Positions 1 to 7,868 of a DNA stretch of 64,000 nt are shown in pieces. A program made the position numbers and the translations under genes. This DNA is from Xanthomonas bonasiae. Its GTDB lineage: Bacteria; Pseudomonadota; Gammaproteobacteria; Xanthomonadales; Xanthomonadaceae. The notes below the pieces were generated by a model. That model was not told the DNA's origin, ran no database searches, and saw nothing but the letters and a program-made list of their open reading frames with translations. Each line of letters starts with the position of its first letter. Within the stretch, counting starts at the first letter, position 1. Location of the stretch: positions 1 through 64,000 of the forward strand of contig NZ_JAFIWB010000028.1 of NCBI RefSeq assembly GCF_017163705.1, given 5' to 3'.

Positions 1-353
1 CGGCTTCAGCCGCGACAGACAAGTAAAACCACCAGGGTTGCTGGCTTCGTTCGTCGCGGCTGAAGCCGCTCCTACAGGAACTTGCGGCTTGCCCGCCTTG
101 TGCACTGTGGGAGGGACTTCAGTCCCGACGCGATCCGGTCGCGGGACCTCCACCGCTTCGCTCGTCGCGACTGAAGTCGCTCCCACAAGGGTCTTGCGGC
201 TCTCTGCAGAGTGCACTGTAGGAGCGGCTTCAGCCGCGACAGACAAGTAAAACCACCAGGGTTGCTGGCTTCGTTCGTCGCGGCTGAAGCCGCTCCTACA
301 GAAACTTGCGGCTTGCTCGCCGGGTGCGCTGTGGGAGGGACTTCAGTCCCGAC
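1..353. repeat. Intergenic palindromic repeat cluster 1
   Basis: This gene-free stretch is filled with units built on the palindrome GGAGCGGCTTCAGCCGC or its variant GGAGGGACTTCAGTCCC. Units lie at about 1-16 (cut by the window edge), 53-75, 107-129, 164-186, 218-240, 277-299 and 331-353, in alternating orientation. Positions 1-100 and 227-325 are near-identical, so a ~226-bp block holding several units has been duplicated. Short ORFs over it are repeat translations and not genes. It ends just beyond the 3' end of the anti-sigma gene. Confidence 0.9.
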
Positions 354-367
354 GCCGTTCTGCTGGC

Positions 368-1114
368 TCAGCCCTGCCCGCGCAGCAGCGGGGCGATCTG
401 GCGCATGCGGGTTTGCGTGGCCGGACCGACCAGGGCGAAGGCGGTGTCGCCTTCGGACCAGTATTGCGCCAGCAAGCGGCCGTCGCGGCGCTCGCCGTCG
501 CTGAGGCGGGCGCTGCGCGGGCGCAGGTACAGGCCGATGCGCGCGCCGTCGGCGTCTTGGTAGACCAGCATCGCCGCGGCGCCCTCGGGGGTGGACAGCA
601 GGCGCCCGCCGCGCAGCGCGAAGCCCTGCGCCTGCAGGTCCGGCACCGCGCCGGCGGCGCCGAAATGCGTGCGCAGCCAGCCCTGCAAGGCCAGCCGCCG
701 CGCCGGGTCGAATTCCAGCGGCTGCTCGCCGTCGGCGAACAGCCGATACGCGGCCACCGCGTCGGCCATCGGCAGGCGATCGCCGCCGAGGCGGCTGTCG
801 CGCAGCTGCCAGCCAAGCGTGGTGCCCAGGCCCAGCATCAGGACGCAGCTGGCGGCCATGGCGGCCAGCGTACGGCGCCGCTGGCGCACGCGGCGGCGCA
901 GGGCCGGCACGGTCAACGCGGGGTTGGCCGGCAGCGTCTCCGCACCGGCCCAGGCCGCGCGCAGCGCGTCGGCGTCCCGCTTCCAGCCGGCCACGCGCGC
1001 GGCGTGCGCGGGATTGGCCTGCAACCATGCCGCGACCTGCGCGCGCCGCGCCGGGTCCAGACGGCCATCGACGTAGGCGTGCAGGGTTTCGTCGTCGGGG
1101 CGCAGCACGGTCAT
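368..1114 (-). CDS. Membrane anti-sigma factor (RsiW/FecR-like)
   Basis: A 248-residue protein with a charged cytoplasmic N-terminus (about 1-80, including HAYVDGRLDPARRAQVAAWL), one membrane segment at about 82-104, and a ~140-residue periplasmic C-terminal domain. This is the layout of ECF anti-sigma factors that sequester a sigma factor until a periplasmic signal arrives. The zinc-binding HX3CX2C motif of ZAS-type anti-sigmas is absent; the only cysteine near the N-terminal half lies in the membrane segment. The ATG overlaps the sigma stop by ATGA, so the two are translationally coupled. The function is inferred from pairing and topology; the signal is unknown, though the divergent peroxidase genes suggest oxidative or envelope stress. 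Confidence 0.85.
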   Translation of the reverse strand: MTVLRPDDETLHAYVDGRLDPARRAQVAAWLQANPAHAARVAGWKRDADALRAAWAGAETLPANPALTVPALRRRVRQRRRTLAAMAASCVLMLGLGTTLGWQLRDSRLGGDRLPMADAVAAYRLFADGEQPLEFDPARRLALQGWLRTHFGAAGAVPDLQAQGFALRGGRLLSTPEGAAAMLVYQDADGARIGLYLRPRSARLSDGERRDGRLLAQYWSEGDTAFALVGPATQTRMRQIAPLLRGQG

Positions 1115-1626
1115 TTGAGCACTCGCAAGGCAGGGCCGCCGGCGCCGCGGCCTTCGCAGATCTGGCGCAGTTTCTCGCGGGCGCGCGACAGCCGCGACAT
1201 CACCGTGCCGATCGGCAGGTCCAGCGCGGTGGCGGCGTCGCGGTAGCTGAAGCCCTCGACGCTGACCAGCAACAGCAGTGCGCGCTGCTCGGCCGGCAGT
1301 TGCGCGAACGCGGCCAGCATCGCGCGGCCGTCGTGCACCTGTTCGGCGGAGGGCGCCTGGGTCGGCTGCTGCGGCGCGAACAGGGCCAGCACCCGCTGCC
1401 AGCGCTGCGCGCGCCGGCGCGCGTCGACGAACTGCCGGTACACGATCGCGAACAACCACGGCTGCAACGCGTCGGCATCGCGGCGCGTGGACCAGCGCCG
1501 CAGCGCGCGCTCCAGTGCCGCCTGCACCAGGTCGTCGGCGCTGGCCGCATCGCCGCTCAGCGCCTGGGCGAAGCGCCGCAATCGCGGCATGAGCGCACGC
1601 AGGGAGTCGTCGTCGAGTTCGTCCAT
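1111..1626 (-). CDS. ECF-family RNA polymerase sigma factor
   Basis: A 171-residue sigma-70 family protein with region 2 (DDLVQAALERALRRW, then WLFAIVYRQFVDARRR) and a region 4 helix-turn-helix (LPAEQRALLLLVSVEGFSYRDAATALDLPIGTVMSRLSRA). Start MDELDDDS at 1626 is preferred; an in-frame start at 1665 would add 13 residues and run to within a few bases of the predicted -10 element. It is co-transcribed with the anti-sigma gene that overlaps its stop. A copy of the GGAATA-N15-CGTC motif lies immediately upstream and another precedes the divergent peroxidase operon, so it probably activates both transcripts. Confidence 0.93.
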   Translation of the reverse strand: MDELDDDSLRALMPRLRRFAQALSGDAASADDLVQAALERALRRWSTRRDADALQPWLFAIVYRQFVDARRRAQRWQRVLALFAPQQPTQAPSAEQVHDGRAMLAAFAQLPAEQRALLLLVSVEGFSYRDAATALDLPIGTVMSRLSRAREKLRQICEGRGAGGPALRVLK

Positions 1627-1668
1627 GGGCAGGGTCGCGTGCAGCGCTCGGGAAGGGGCAATCACAGG

Positions 1669-1697
1669 TAGGACGCACGGCGAGGCGGATTATTCCC
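1669..1697 (-). promoter_or_regulatory. Predicted ECF promoter of the sigma/anti-sigma operon
   Basis: On the reverse strand GGAATA (1696-1691) is separated by 15 bases from CGTC (1675-1672). This resembles bipartite ECF promoters with a GGAAT-type -35 and a CGTC-type -10. Placement about 45-70 bases upstream of the sigma ATG fits autoregulation. The identical spacing in the divergent promoter at 1814-1840 is the strongest support. Confidence 0.7.
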
Positions 1698-1813
1698 TAG
1701 CCTGGGCGAGCCGCCTGTTCGGGCGGCTGGCACGTGATTGTGCCGCCTGCCGGGCCGCAAGGGACCGCTGCCGGCGAAAAACGCAACGCAAACGCCGAAC
1801 CAGCGCCTGTGCC

Positions 1814-1840
1814 GGGAATAGAACGCGGCGCCGGACGTCT
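1814..1840 (+). promoter_or_regulatory. Predicted ECF promoter of the peroxidase/cytochrome b561 operon
   Basis: GGGAATA at 1814-1820, 15 bases (1821-1835), then CGTC at 1836-1839. It matches the promoter on the other strand in both elements and in spacing. It lies about 35 bases upstream of the peroxidase ATG at 1875. The inference is that the ECF factor encoded divergently drives this operon. Confidence 0.7.
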
Positions 1841-1874
1841 CACTCCCAATCGCCGCCGCCACAGGAGTCGCCCC

Positions 1875-2975
1875 ATGTCCCATCCCGATCCCACCCCGCC
1901 GCCACGCCCGCGGCCCTGGCTGCCGCTGGCCGGCATCGCCGCGATCGCCGCCGTGCTCGCCGCCGCCTTCGCCTGGAGCGCGGGCTGGCTGGGCGGGCCG
2001 CAGCGGCTGACCGCGCAGCGCATGACCGATGCCATCGAGGCCGGCGGCCCGCCGCATCCGGGCTTCCGCCGCGCGCACAGCAAGGGCATGTGCGTGAGCG
2101 GCCATTTCGAAGGCAATGGCCAGGCGAGCGCGCTGTCCTCGGCGCGGGTGTTCACCCAGGCATCGGTGCCGGTGCTGGGACGCATGTCGATCGGCGGCGG
2201 CGATCCGCACGGTGCCGATGCCACGGCGCGGGTGCGCAGCATGGCGCTGCTGCTGCGCAGCGACGACGGCCAGCAGTGGCGCACGGCGATGAACAGCTTC
2301 CCGTTCTTCGTGGTGGCCACGCCGGAGGGCTTCATGGCGCAGACCCTGGCCGCGCAGCCGGACCCGGCCACCGGCAAGCCGGACCCGGCGAAGCTGGCCG
2401 CGTTCGCGCAGCGCTATCCGGAAGCGAAGAAGTTCCAGCAGTGGGCCAAGACCGCGCCGTGGTCGGACAGCTGGGCCAACACCCAGTACAACGGGGTCAA
2501 CAGCTTTCGCTTCATCGCCGCCGACGGCAGCAGCCGTTTCGTGCGCTGGTCGATGCGGCCGCAGACGGCGTTCAAGGAACTGTCCGCGGCGCAGCGCGCG
2601 CAGGCCGATGCCGACTTCCTCGGCGAGGACCTGCAGGCGCGGCTGGCGCAAGGACCGCTGCGCTGGGACCTGGTGCTGACCGTGGCCGCGCCTGGCGATC
2701 CGGTGAACGATCCCTCGCAACCCTGGCCGCAGGACCGGCAACAGGTGGTCGCCGGCACGCTGGTGCTCGACCACGCCGAGCCGCAGGCCACCGGCCCGTG
2801 CCGCGATCTCAACTACGACCCGCTGATCCTGCCGCGCGGTATCGCCGGCTCCGACGATCCGATCCTGGCCGCGCGCTCGGCGGTGTATTCGCAGTCGTTC
2901 AACCGTCGCGAACGCGAGATCGGCCGCGGCCAGGCGCCCGAGGCGACCGGCCAGGCGCATGGGGGTGCGCAATGA
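1875..2975 (+). CDS. Catalase-related (SrpA-like) heme peroxidase, membrane-anchored
   Basis: A 366-residue protein with an N-terminal membrane segment (about 16-40) that should place the enzyme in the periplasm. The rest resembles the small catalase-related peroxidases (SrpA family), shorter than true catalases at ~480 or more residues. RRAHSKGMCVSGHF at about 65-78 carries the probable distal histidine (His68). RSAVY at 334-338 matches the heme-tyrosine RxxxY motif. The start follows AGGAG at 1863-1867. The stop overlaps the cytochrome b561 start by ATGA, so the pair probably forms a membrane-linked peroxide-reducing unit. Substrate and electron donor are inferred. Confidence 0.88.
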   Translation: MSHPDPTPPPRPRPWLPLAGIAAIAAVLAAAFAWSAGWLGGPQRLTAQRMTDAIEAGGPPHPGFRRAHSKGMCVSGHFEGNGQASALSSARVFTQASVPVLGRMSIGGGDPHGADATARVRSMALLLRSDDGQQWRTAMNSFPFFVVATPEGFMAQTLAAQPDPATGKPDPAKLAAFAQRYPEAKKFQQWAKTAPWSDSWANTQYNGVNSFRFIAADGSSRFVRWSMRPQTAFKELSAAQRAQADADFLGEDLQARLAQGPLRWDLVLTVAAPGDPVNDPSQPWPQDRQQVVAGTLVLDHAEPQATGPCRDLNYDPLILPRGIAGSDDPILAARSAVYSQSFNRREREIGRGQAPEATGQAHGGAQ

Positions 2976-3550
2976 GCCGCGCGAACGCCTCCGGGCATTT
3001 CAACCTGACCGCGCGCGTGCTGCACTGGCTGATGGCGGCGATGATCCTGACCATGCTGTTCGTCGGCGTGGGCATGGTCGCCTCGGTGTCGCAGCGGCCG
3101 TGGCTGCTCGACCTGCATCGTCCGCTGGGCATTGCGATCCTGGTGCTGGCGATCGTGCGCCTGGGCAACCGCCTGCGCCAGCGGCCGCCGCCGCTGCCGG
3201 CGGACCTGCCGTGGTGGCAGAAGACGGCGGCGCTGGCCTCGCACTGGTTGTTGTACACGCTGATGCTGGCGATGCCGCTGCTGGGCTGGTCGATGCTGTC
3301 GGCCGGCGGTTATCCGATCGTGCTGTGGCCGGGCGCGCAGTTGCCGCCGATCGCGCCGCACAGTCCGGCGCTGTATGCCTGGCTGCGCAGCGCGCATGGT
3401 TGGCTGGCGTACCTGCTGTTCGCCACGGTGCTGGGGCATCTGTGCGCGGCGCTGTTCCATGCCTGGGTGCGCCGCGACGGGGTATTTTCGAGCATGGCGC
3501 GGGGTGGTGCGGCGGTGGTGGAGCGGACGACGCGGCGAGAGCAGGGCTGA
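2972..3550 (+). CDS. Cytochrome b561 family di-heme membrane protein
   Basis: A 192-residue protein with four predicted membrane segments and conserved histidines in them (SGHFNLTARVLHW, LHRPLG, ASHWLLY, SAHGWLAYLLFATVLGH). This is the pattern of bacterial cytochrome b561, a quinol-linked di-heme b cytochrome. Translation is coupled to the upstream peroxidase through an ATGA overlap. The likely role is to pass electrons from the quinol pool to the periplasmic peroxidase; this partnership is inferred from gene order. The last ~20 residues are cytoplasmic and variable. Confidence 0.9.
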   Translation: MSRANASGHFNLTARVLHWLMAAMILTMLFVGVGMVASVSQRPWLLDLHRPLGIAILVLAIVRLGNRLRQRPPPLPADLPWWQKTAALASHWLLYTLMLAMPLLGWSMLSAGGYPIVLWPGAQLPPIAPHSPALYAWLRSAHGWLAYLLFATVLGHLCAALFHAWVRRDGVFSSMARGGAAVVERTTRREQG

Positions 3551-3637
3551 GGTTTTGCGCTGTGCTGATCGCGAGCTATCGGAACGGCTCGGATGGACCT
3601 GGACCATCGGTCGCGATGGGCGCGATCGGTAACGCCC

Positions 3638-4141
3638 GTCGCGACTGAAGTCGCTCCCACAAGAAGGCGTGCGGCTTGCTGGCCGGCGCTCCTGTGGGAG
3701 GGGCTTCAGCTCCGACAGATCGCCTGGCGATGGTTCGGTTCCTGTCGCGGCTGAAGCCGTTCCTACAAAAAAGCGGGTGGCGTGCTGGCCCGGTGCATCT
3801 GCAGGAGGGGCTTCAGCCCCGACAGATCGCCTGGCGACGGTTCGGTTCCTGTCGCGGCTGAAGCCGCTCCTACAAAAAAGCGGGTGGCGTGCTGGCCCGG
3901 TGCACCTGTAGGAGGGGCTTCAGCCCCGACAGATTGCCTGACGACGGTTCGGTTTCTGTCGCGGCTGAAGCCGCTCCTACAAAAAAGCGCATGGCGCGCT
4001 GGCCCGGTGCTCCTGTGGGAGGGGCTTCAGCCCCGACGGATTGCCGGCGACGGTTCGGTTTCTGTCGCGGCTGAAGCCGCTCCTACAAAAGGCGGGTGGC
4101 TTGCTGGCCGGGTGCTTCTGTAGGGGACTTCGGCCCTGGCA
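3638..4141. repeat. 107-bp tandem array of palindromic repeats
   Basis: The gap between the cytochrome b561 gene and the ThuA gene (3551-4176) is an ordered array. Forward units start at 3694, 3801, 3908, 4015 and 4120, a period of 107, 107, 107 and 105 bases. Inverted GCGGCTGAAGCCGC units alternate with them at 3638, 3744, 3851, 3958 and 4064. Spacers are also conserved, with AAAAAAGCGGGTGGCGTGCT after each inverted unit. The last unit is degraded. Ten units in an alternating head/tail arrangement point to growth by tandem duplication of a two-unit module. Confidence 0.92.
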
Positions 4142-4176
4142 GATTGCCCGGCAGCGATAGTGCGATGCGGGCGGAT

Positions 4177-4989
4177 TCAGCGCGGGCGCGATGCGGGCGG
4201 GGCCGTGTCGCCGGCGATGCCGCGGCCGGTGGCGGCCCAGTAGATGCCGCCGTACAGGTGTTCGAGATAGCGCGGATCGTTGTAGGCCTCGGCCTGGTGG
4301 CCGAGCGCGGTGACGAACACGCGTGCGCCTTCGAAGCGGTGGTACCAGGCCACCGGATGCGGCTTGCCCATACCCTTGGCGACCTGGCCGGGCCAGATCA
4401 GCGTGGGATCGTAGCTGGATTCGTCCACCGTCAGCAGCGTGACCAGGTCGTCGCTGTACGGCGGATCGTATTCGTACCACTCGTCCGACCACAGCCAGCG
4501 CTGCGGCAGGCCGGCGGTGGCGGGAAAGTTGCGATCGACCACGTCGACCATCGCGGTCTGCAGATACGGATGGGTGCGGAACGAGCGGCCGATCAGGCGG
4601 TCGTACCAGTCCCACTGCCCGCGCGCGATCGCGAACGCCTTGTGCACCGCGACCACGCCGCCACCGCCGCGCACGTAGTTCTGGAAGTTGGCGCGCTGCG
4701 CGGGATTCAGATCGGTGGCCGGCGTATTGAGCAGCACGATGGCCGCGTACTGCGACAGGTCGCCATCGAAGGCCTCGGTGTTCCAGGCCCACACCAGCTC
4801 GAAGTAGTGCTGCCGCGCCAGCGCCTCGAACTGCGGCTTGGCCACCGGGATGTAGTCGTGGTGGTACTTGTTGGGAATCGCCGCGACCAGCACCTTGAAC
4901 TGCCCGTCGGCGGCAAGCGCAGCGCCGGCCGGCAGCGACCAGGCCAGCAACAGCGCTACTGCCAACAGCATTGCGCGCATCCACTTCAT
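4177..4989 (-). CDS. Secreted ThuA-like (trehalose-utilization domain) protein
   Basis: A 270-residue protein with a signal peptide (MKWMRAMLLAVALLLAWSLP, cleavage near AALAA) followed by a ThuA/glutamine-amidotransferase-like fold. Recognisable stretches are NYVRGGGGVVAVHKAF, PHPVAWYHRFEGARVFVTALGHQ and a terminal YLEHLYGGIYWATG-like segment. Family members occur in sugar metabolism clusters, but no biochemical role can be assigned here. The start at 4989 is chosen because AGGAGA sits about 8 bases upstream. It is transcribed away from the siderophore receptor and stands alone. Confidence 0.8.
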   Translation of the reverse strand: MKWMRAMLLAVALLLAWSLPAGAALAADGQFKVLVAAIPNKYHHDYIPVAKPQFEALARQHYFELVWAWNTEAFDGDLSQYAAIVLLNTPATDLNPAQRANFQNYVRGGGGVVAVHKAFAIARGQWDWYDRLIGRSFRTHPYLQTAMVDVVDRNFPATAGLPQRWLWSDEWYEYDPPYSDDLVTLLTVDESSYDPTLIWPGQVAKGMGKPHPVAWYHRFEGARVFVTALGHQAEAYNDPRYLEHLYGGIYWAATGRGIAGDTAPPASRPR

Positions 4990-5623
4990 CCACGTTCTCC
5001 TGTCCGTCGATCCGGGCGCATCCATCGGGATTCGAGATGGCGGCGGTGGGCGGAATCGCACCGCCGTCCGCAGACGCTCCATCCCGGGCACTGCCTGCCT
5101 GGCGCGTCGCTGGATCCGATTGCGGACAGCATAGTCACTGGCGGCAGCGCCACTGCGTGGGCACGCACAATTTCATAGGCGCCTGCGCTTCCGGCATACC
5201 GATGGCCGACGGCGCGGCGGAGCAGCGAGCTTGCGCCGCAGCGCCAGCAGGACGTATCGGCCGGCGGACACCGCGCCACGCATCGCGGCCGAGCATCGTC
5301 CCGCCGGAAGCGCACAGGACGGCGCGCGATGTGGCAGCGCCGACATGGCCGCGCCGACCCGACACCGTTACACTTGCCACCGTGGGCGCGCCCCGATCGC
5401 CAGGTCACCACGCCCGTTTCCCCGAAACACCCGTCATGCGCCGGCCGTCCTTCCGAGGCAGCCGGCCGCATCGACAGCGCCAGCCAGGTGCCGACGTCCC
5501 GCGCACAGGCCTCGCCTGTGCACGGCGCATGTCCCGCTCCAAGCCAGCATCCAAATCCGACCATCCCGCGGCGCTTCGTGCAGCGCCGTCGATGGCCATG
5601 CCTGCTTGCCACGGAGCCCCGCA
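4990..5623. other. Gene-free gap before the TonB receptor, with a tRNA-like 3'-end relic
   Basis: No convincing gene lies in these 634 bases. On the reverse strand 5035-5068 can be read as the 3' end of a tRNA or tmRNA: a five-pair T-arm GGCGG/CCGCC around TGCGATT, then an acceptor-like run ending in CCGCCA. The loop deviates from the TTCGANT consensus and no matching 5' half is visible. The remainder should contain the receptor promoter; no convincing Fur box was found by eye. Confidence 0.5.
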
Positions 5624-7774
5624 ATGACCCGTTTCCTCACTCCCCGCCGTTTCCCGCGCCGCTCGGCCCTGGCCATGGCCTGCCTGCTCGCCAGCGTGCC
5701 GGCCTTCGCCGCCGAAACGGCCGCCGACAGCGCCGCCGATAGCGACGTCACCACCCTGGACAAGATCAGCGTCAAGGGCGAGCGCGCCGAAGGGTACAGC
5801 GTGCGCAAGACCACCGCCGGCACCCGCTTCGAACTGGCGCCGCGCGAGATTCCGCAGTCGGTGAGCATCATCAGCCACCAGCGCATCGAGGATCAGGGCC
5901 TGGACGACATCATCGACGTGCTGGAGAACACCACCGGCGTGTCCAACACCCGCTCGGACAGCGAGCGCTTCGAGTTCTACGCGCGCGGCTTCTACATCGA
6001 CAACTACCAGTTCGACGGCATCCCGACCACGATGGTGCAGAACTGGAGCTACGGCGACTCGGCACTGGACCTGGCCCTGTACGACCGCGTGGAAGTGGTG
6101 CGCGGCGCCACCGGGCTGATGACCGGCGCGGGCAATCCTTCCGCCTCGGTCAACCTGATCCGCAAGCACGCCGACAGCGCCGAGCTGGCCGGCAGCGTGC
6201 AGGTCACCGCCGGCAGCTGGGGCCGGACGCGCACGACGGTGGATGTGACCACCCCGCTCAACGCCAGCGGCACGGTGCGCGCGCGGGTGATCGGCAGCTA
6301 CCTGGATACCGATTCGTACGTGGACCGCTACCGCCAGAACAAGACCCTGGGCTATGCGGTGATCGATGCCGACCTGACCCCGGACACCCAGCTGAGCGTG
6401 GGCTACGACTACCAGAAGAAGCAGTCCGACGACGTCACCTGGGGCGGCTTCCCGCTGTGGTATTCCGACGGCAGCCGCACCAACTATGCGCGCTCGTTCA
6501 ACCCAGCCGCAGACTGGACGTTCTGGGACACCACCACCAAGCGCGCCTTCGCCACGCTGCAGCACGATTTCGCCAGCGGCTGGAAACTCAAGGCCAACGC
6601 CACCCACGACCAGACCAACGTCACCGACAAGCTGTTCTACCCGTATTACACGATCTACGGCTTCGACAAGAACACCGGCGCGGGCGTGGTGCCCTACTCC
6701 GGCTACTACGTCACCGAGCGCAAGGTCGATGGCCTGGACGGCTACGCGGAAGGCCCGTTCCAGCTGTTCGGGCGCGAGCACGAACTGATGGCCGGCGTCA
6801 GCTACAACCGCCGCCGCTACGTCAACGACGGCGCGTTCGATTTCCCCGCGCCGATGGCCAGCTATCTGAACTGGACCGGCAACTATCCGGAGCCGGCCTG
6901 GTCGGCGCTGACCGAGTTCAGCCGCGGCACCGTCACCCAGAAGGCCGGCTATGCGGCCGCGCGGTTCTCGCTGGCCGATCCGCTGAAGCTGATCGTCGGC
7001 GCGCGCTACACCGACTGGAAGGTGGATGGCGCCGAAAGCGGCGTGGCGTACACCAGCCGGCAGAAGGAAACCACGCCGTATGCCGGCCTGGTCTACACCA
7101 TCAGTGATGTGTGGTCGACCTACGTCAGCTACACCGACATCTTCCAGCCGCAGACATCGCGCAACCGCAACGGTGCCTACCTGGATCCGGTGATCGGCAA
7201 GAGCTACGAGGCCGGGGTCAAGGCGGCGTGGTTCGACGATCGCCTCAATGCCTCGCTGTCGGTGTTCCGCATCGAACAGGACAACGTCGCCCAGGCCACC
7301 ACCGAGTTCGTGCTGGGCACCACCGAGACGGCGTACGTCGCGGCGCAGGGCACGGTCAGCCGCGGCTTCGAGTTCGAGGTGAACGGCGAACTGGCGCCCG
7401 GCTGGAACGGCACCTTCGGCGCGTCGCGCTACGTCGCCAAGGATGCCGGCGGTGCGGACATCAATTCGCAGCTGCCGCAGACCACGCTCAAGCTCTACAC
7501 CAGCTACACCCCGCGCAGCCTCAGCGAGCTGACGTTCGGCGGCGGGGTCAACTGGCAGAACCGCATCTACTACGTCGATGCGACCTACGGCCGCTTCGAA
7601 CAGGACGCCTACGCGCTGGTCAGCGCGTTCGCGCGCTACCGCCTGTCCGACGCATTCACCGTGCAGGCCAACCTCAACAACCTGCTGAACAAGAAGTACT
7701 ACGCGCAGATCTATGGCTACGGCGCCTGGGGCGAACCGCGCAGCGGCTCGCTGAGCTTCACCTGGTCGTTCTGA
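5624..7774 (+). CDS. TonB-dependent siderophore receptor (FhuE/FpvA-like)
   Basis: A 716-residue outer-membrane receptor. It has a signal peptide ending near VPAFAAE, a candidate TonB box region (VTTLDKISVKGE), and a plug domain with IPQSVSIISHQRIEDQGLDDIIDVLENTTGV and VEVVRGATGLMTGAGNPSASVNLIRKH, typical of ferric-siderophore receptors. A 22-strand-type barrel follows and ends in the phenylalanine-terminated LSFTWSF assembly signal. Start MTRFLTPRRF is chosen because it begins the signal peptide; longer in-frame upstream sequence is not protein-like. No biosynthesis genes or FecIR-type regulators are adjacent. The ligand is unknown, probably a hydroxamate or mixed siderophore taken from other organisms. 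Confidence 0.93.
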   Translation: MTRFLTPRRFPRRSALAMACLLASVPAFAAETAADSAADSDVTTLDKISVKGERAEGYSVRKTTAGTRFELAPREIPQSVSIISHQRIEDQGLDDIIDVLENTTGVSNTRSDSERFEFYARGFYIDNYQFDGIPTTMVQNWSYGDSALDLALYDRVEVVRGATGLMTGAGNPSASVNLIRKHADSAELAGSVQVTAGSWGRTRTTVDVTTPLNASGTVRARVIGSYLDTDSYVDRYRQNKTLGYAVIDADLTPDTQLSVGYDYQKKQSDDVTWGGFPLWYSDGSRTNYARSFNPAADWTFWDTTTKRAFATLQHDFASGWKLKANATHDQTNVTDKLFYPYYTIYGFDKNTGAGVVPYSGYYVTERKVDGLDGYAEGPFQLFGREHELMAGVSYNRRRYVNDGAFDFPAPMASYLNWTGNYPEPAWSALTEFSRGTVTQKAGYAAARFSLADPLKLIVGARYTDWKVDGAESGVAYTSRQKETTPYAGLVYTISDVWSTYVSYTDIFQPQTSRNRNGAYLDPVIGKSYEAGVKAAWFDDRLNASLSVFRIEQDNVAQATTEFVLGTTETAYVAAQGTVSRGFEFEVNGELAPGWNGTFGASRYVAKDAGGADINSQLPQTTLKLYTSYTPRSLSELTFGGGVNWQNRIYYVDATYGRFEQDAYALVSAFARYRLSDAFTVQANLNNLLNKKYYAQIYGYGAWGEPRSGSLSFTWSF

Positions 7775-7821
7775 TCCGTCGCCCCGTCCGGCGCGCTGCG
7801 CTGGACGGGCCTGGATGCACC

Positions 7822-7854
7822 CGAATGCCGGTGGCCCACGTCCACCGGCATTCG
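7822..7854. terminator. Strong hairpin between convergent genes
   Basis: A perfect 13-bp stem, CGAATGCCGGTGG at 7822-7834 and its complement at 7842-7854, with a 7-base loop. It sits between the receptor stop (7774) and the convergent regulator stop (7869), where a bidirectional terminator is expected. There is no long T tract. Confidence 0.65.
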
Positions 7855-7868
7855 CGTTCTCGGCAGCG

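Noticed and set aside
3638-4141. Tandem array considered as a CRISPR
   Set aside because: Units are palindromic and alternate in orientation, spacers are conserved and not unique, and no cas genes occur.
5360-5620. Search for a Fur box upstream of the siderophore receptor
   Set aside because: No sequence close to the AT-rich inverted Fur consensus was visible; the region is GC-rich throughout.
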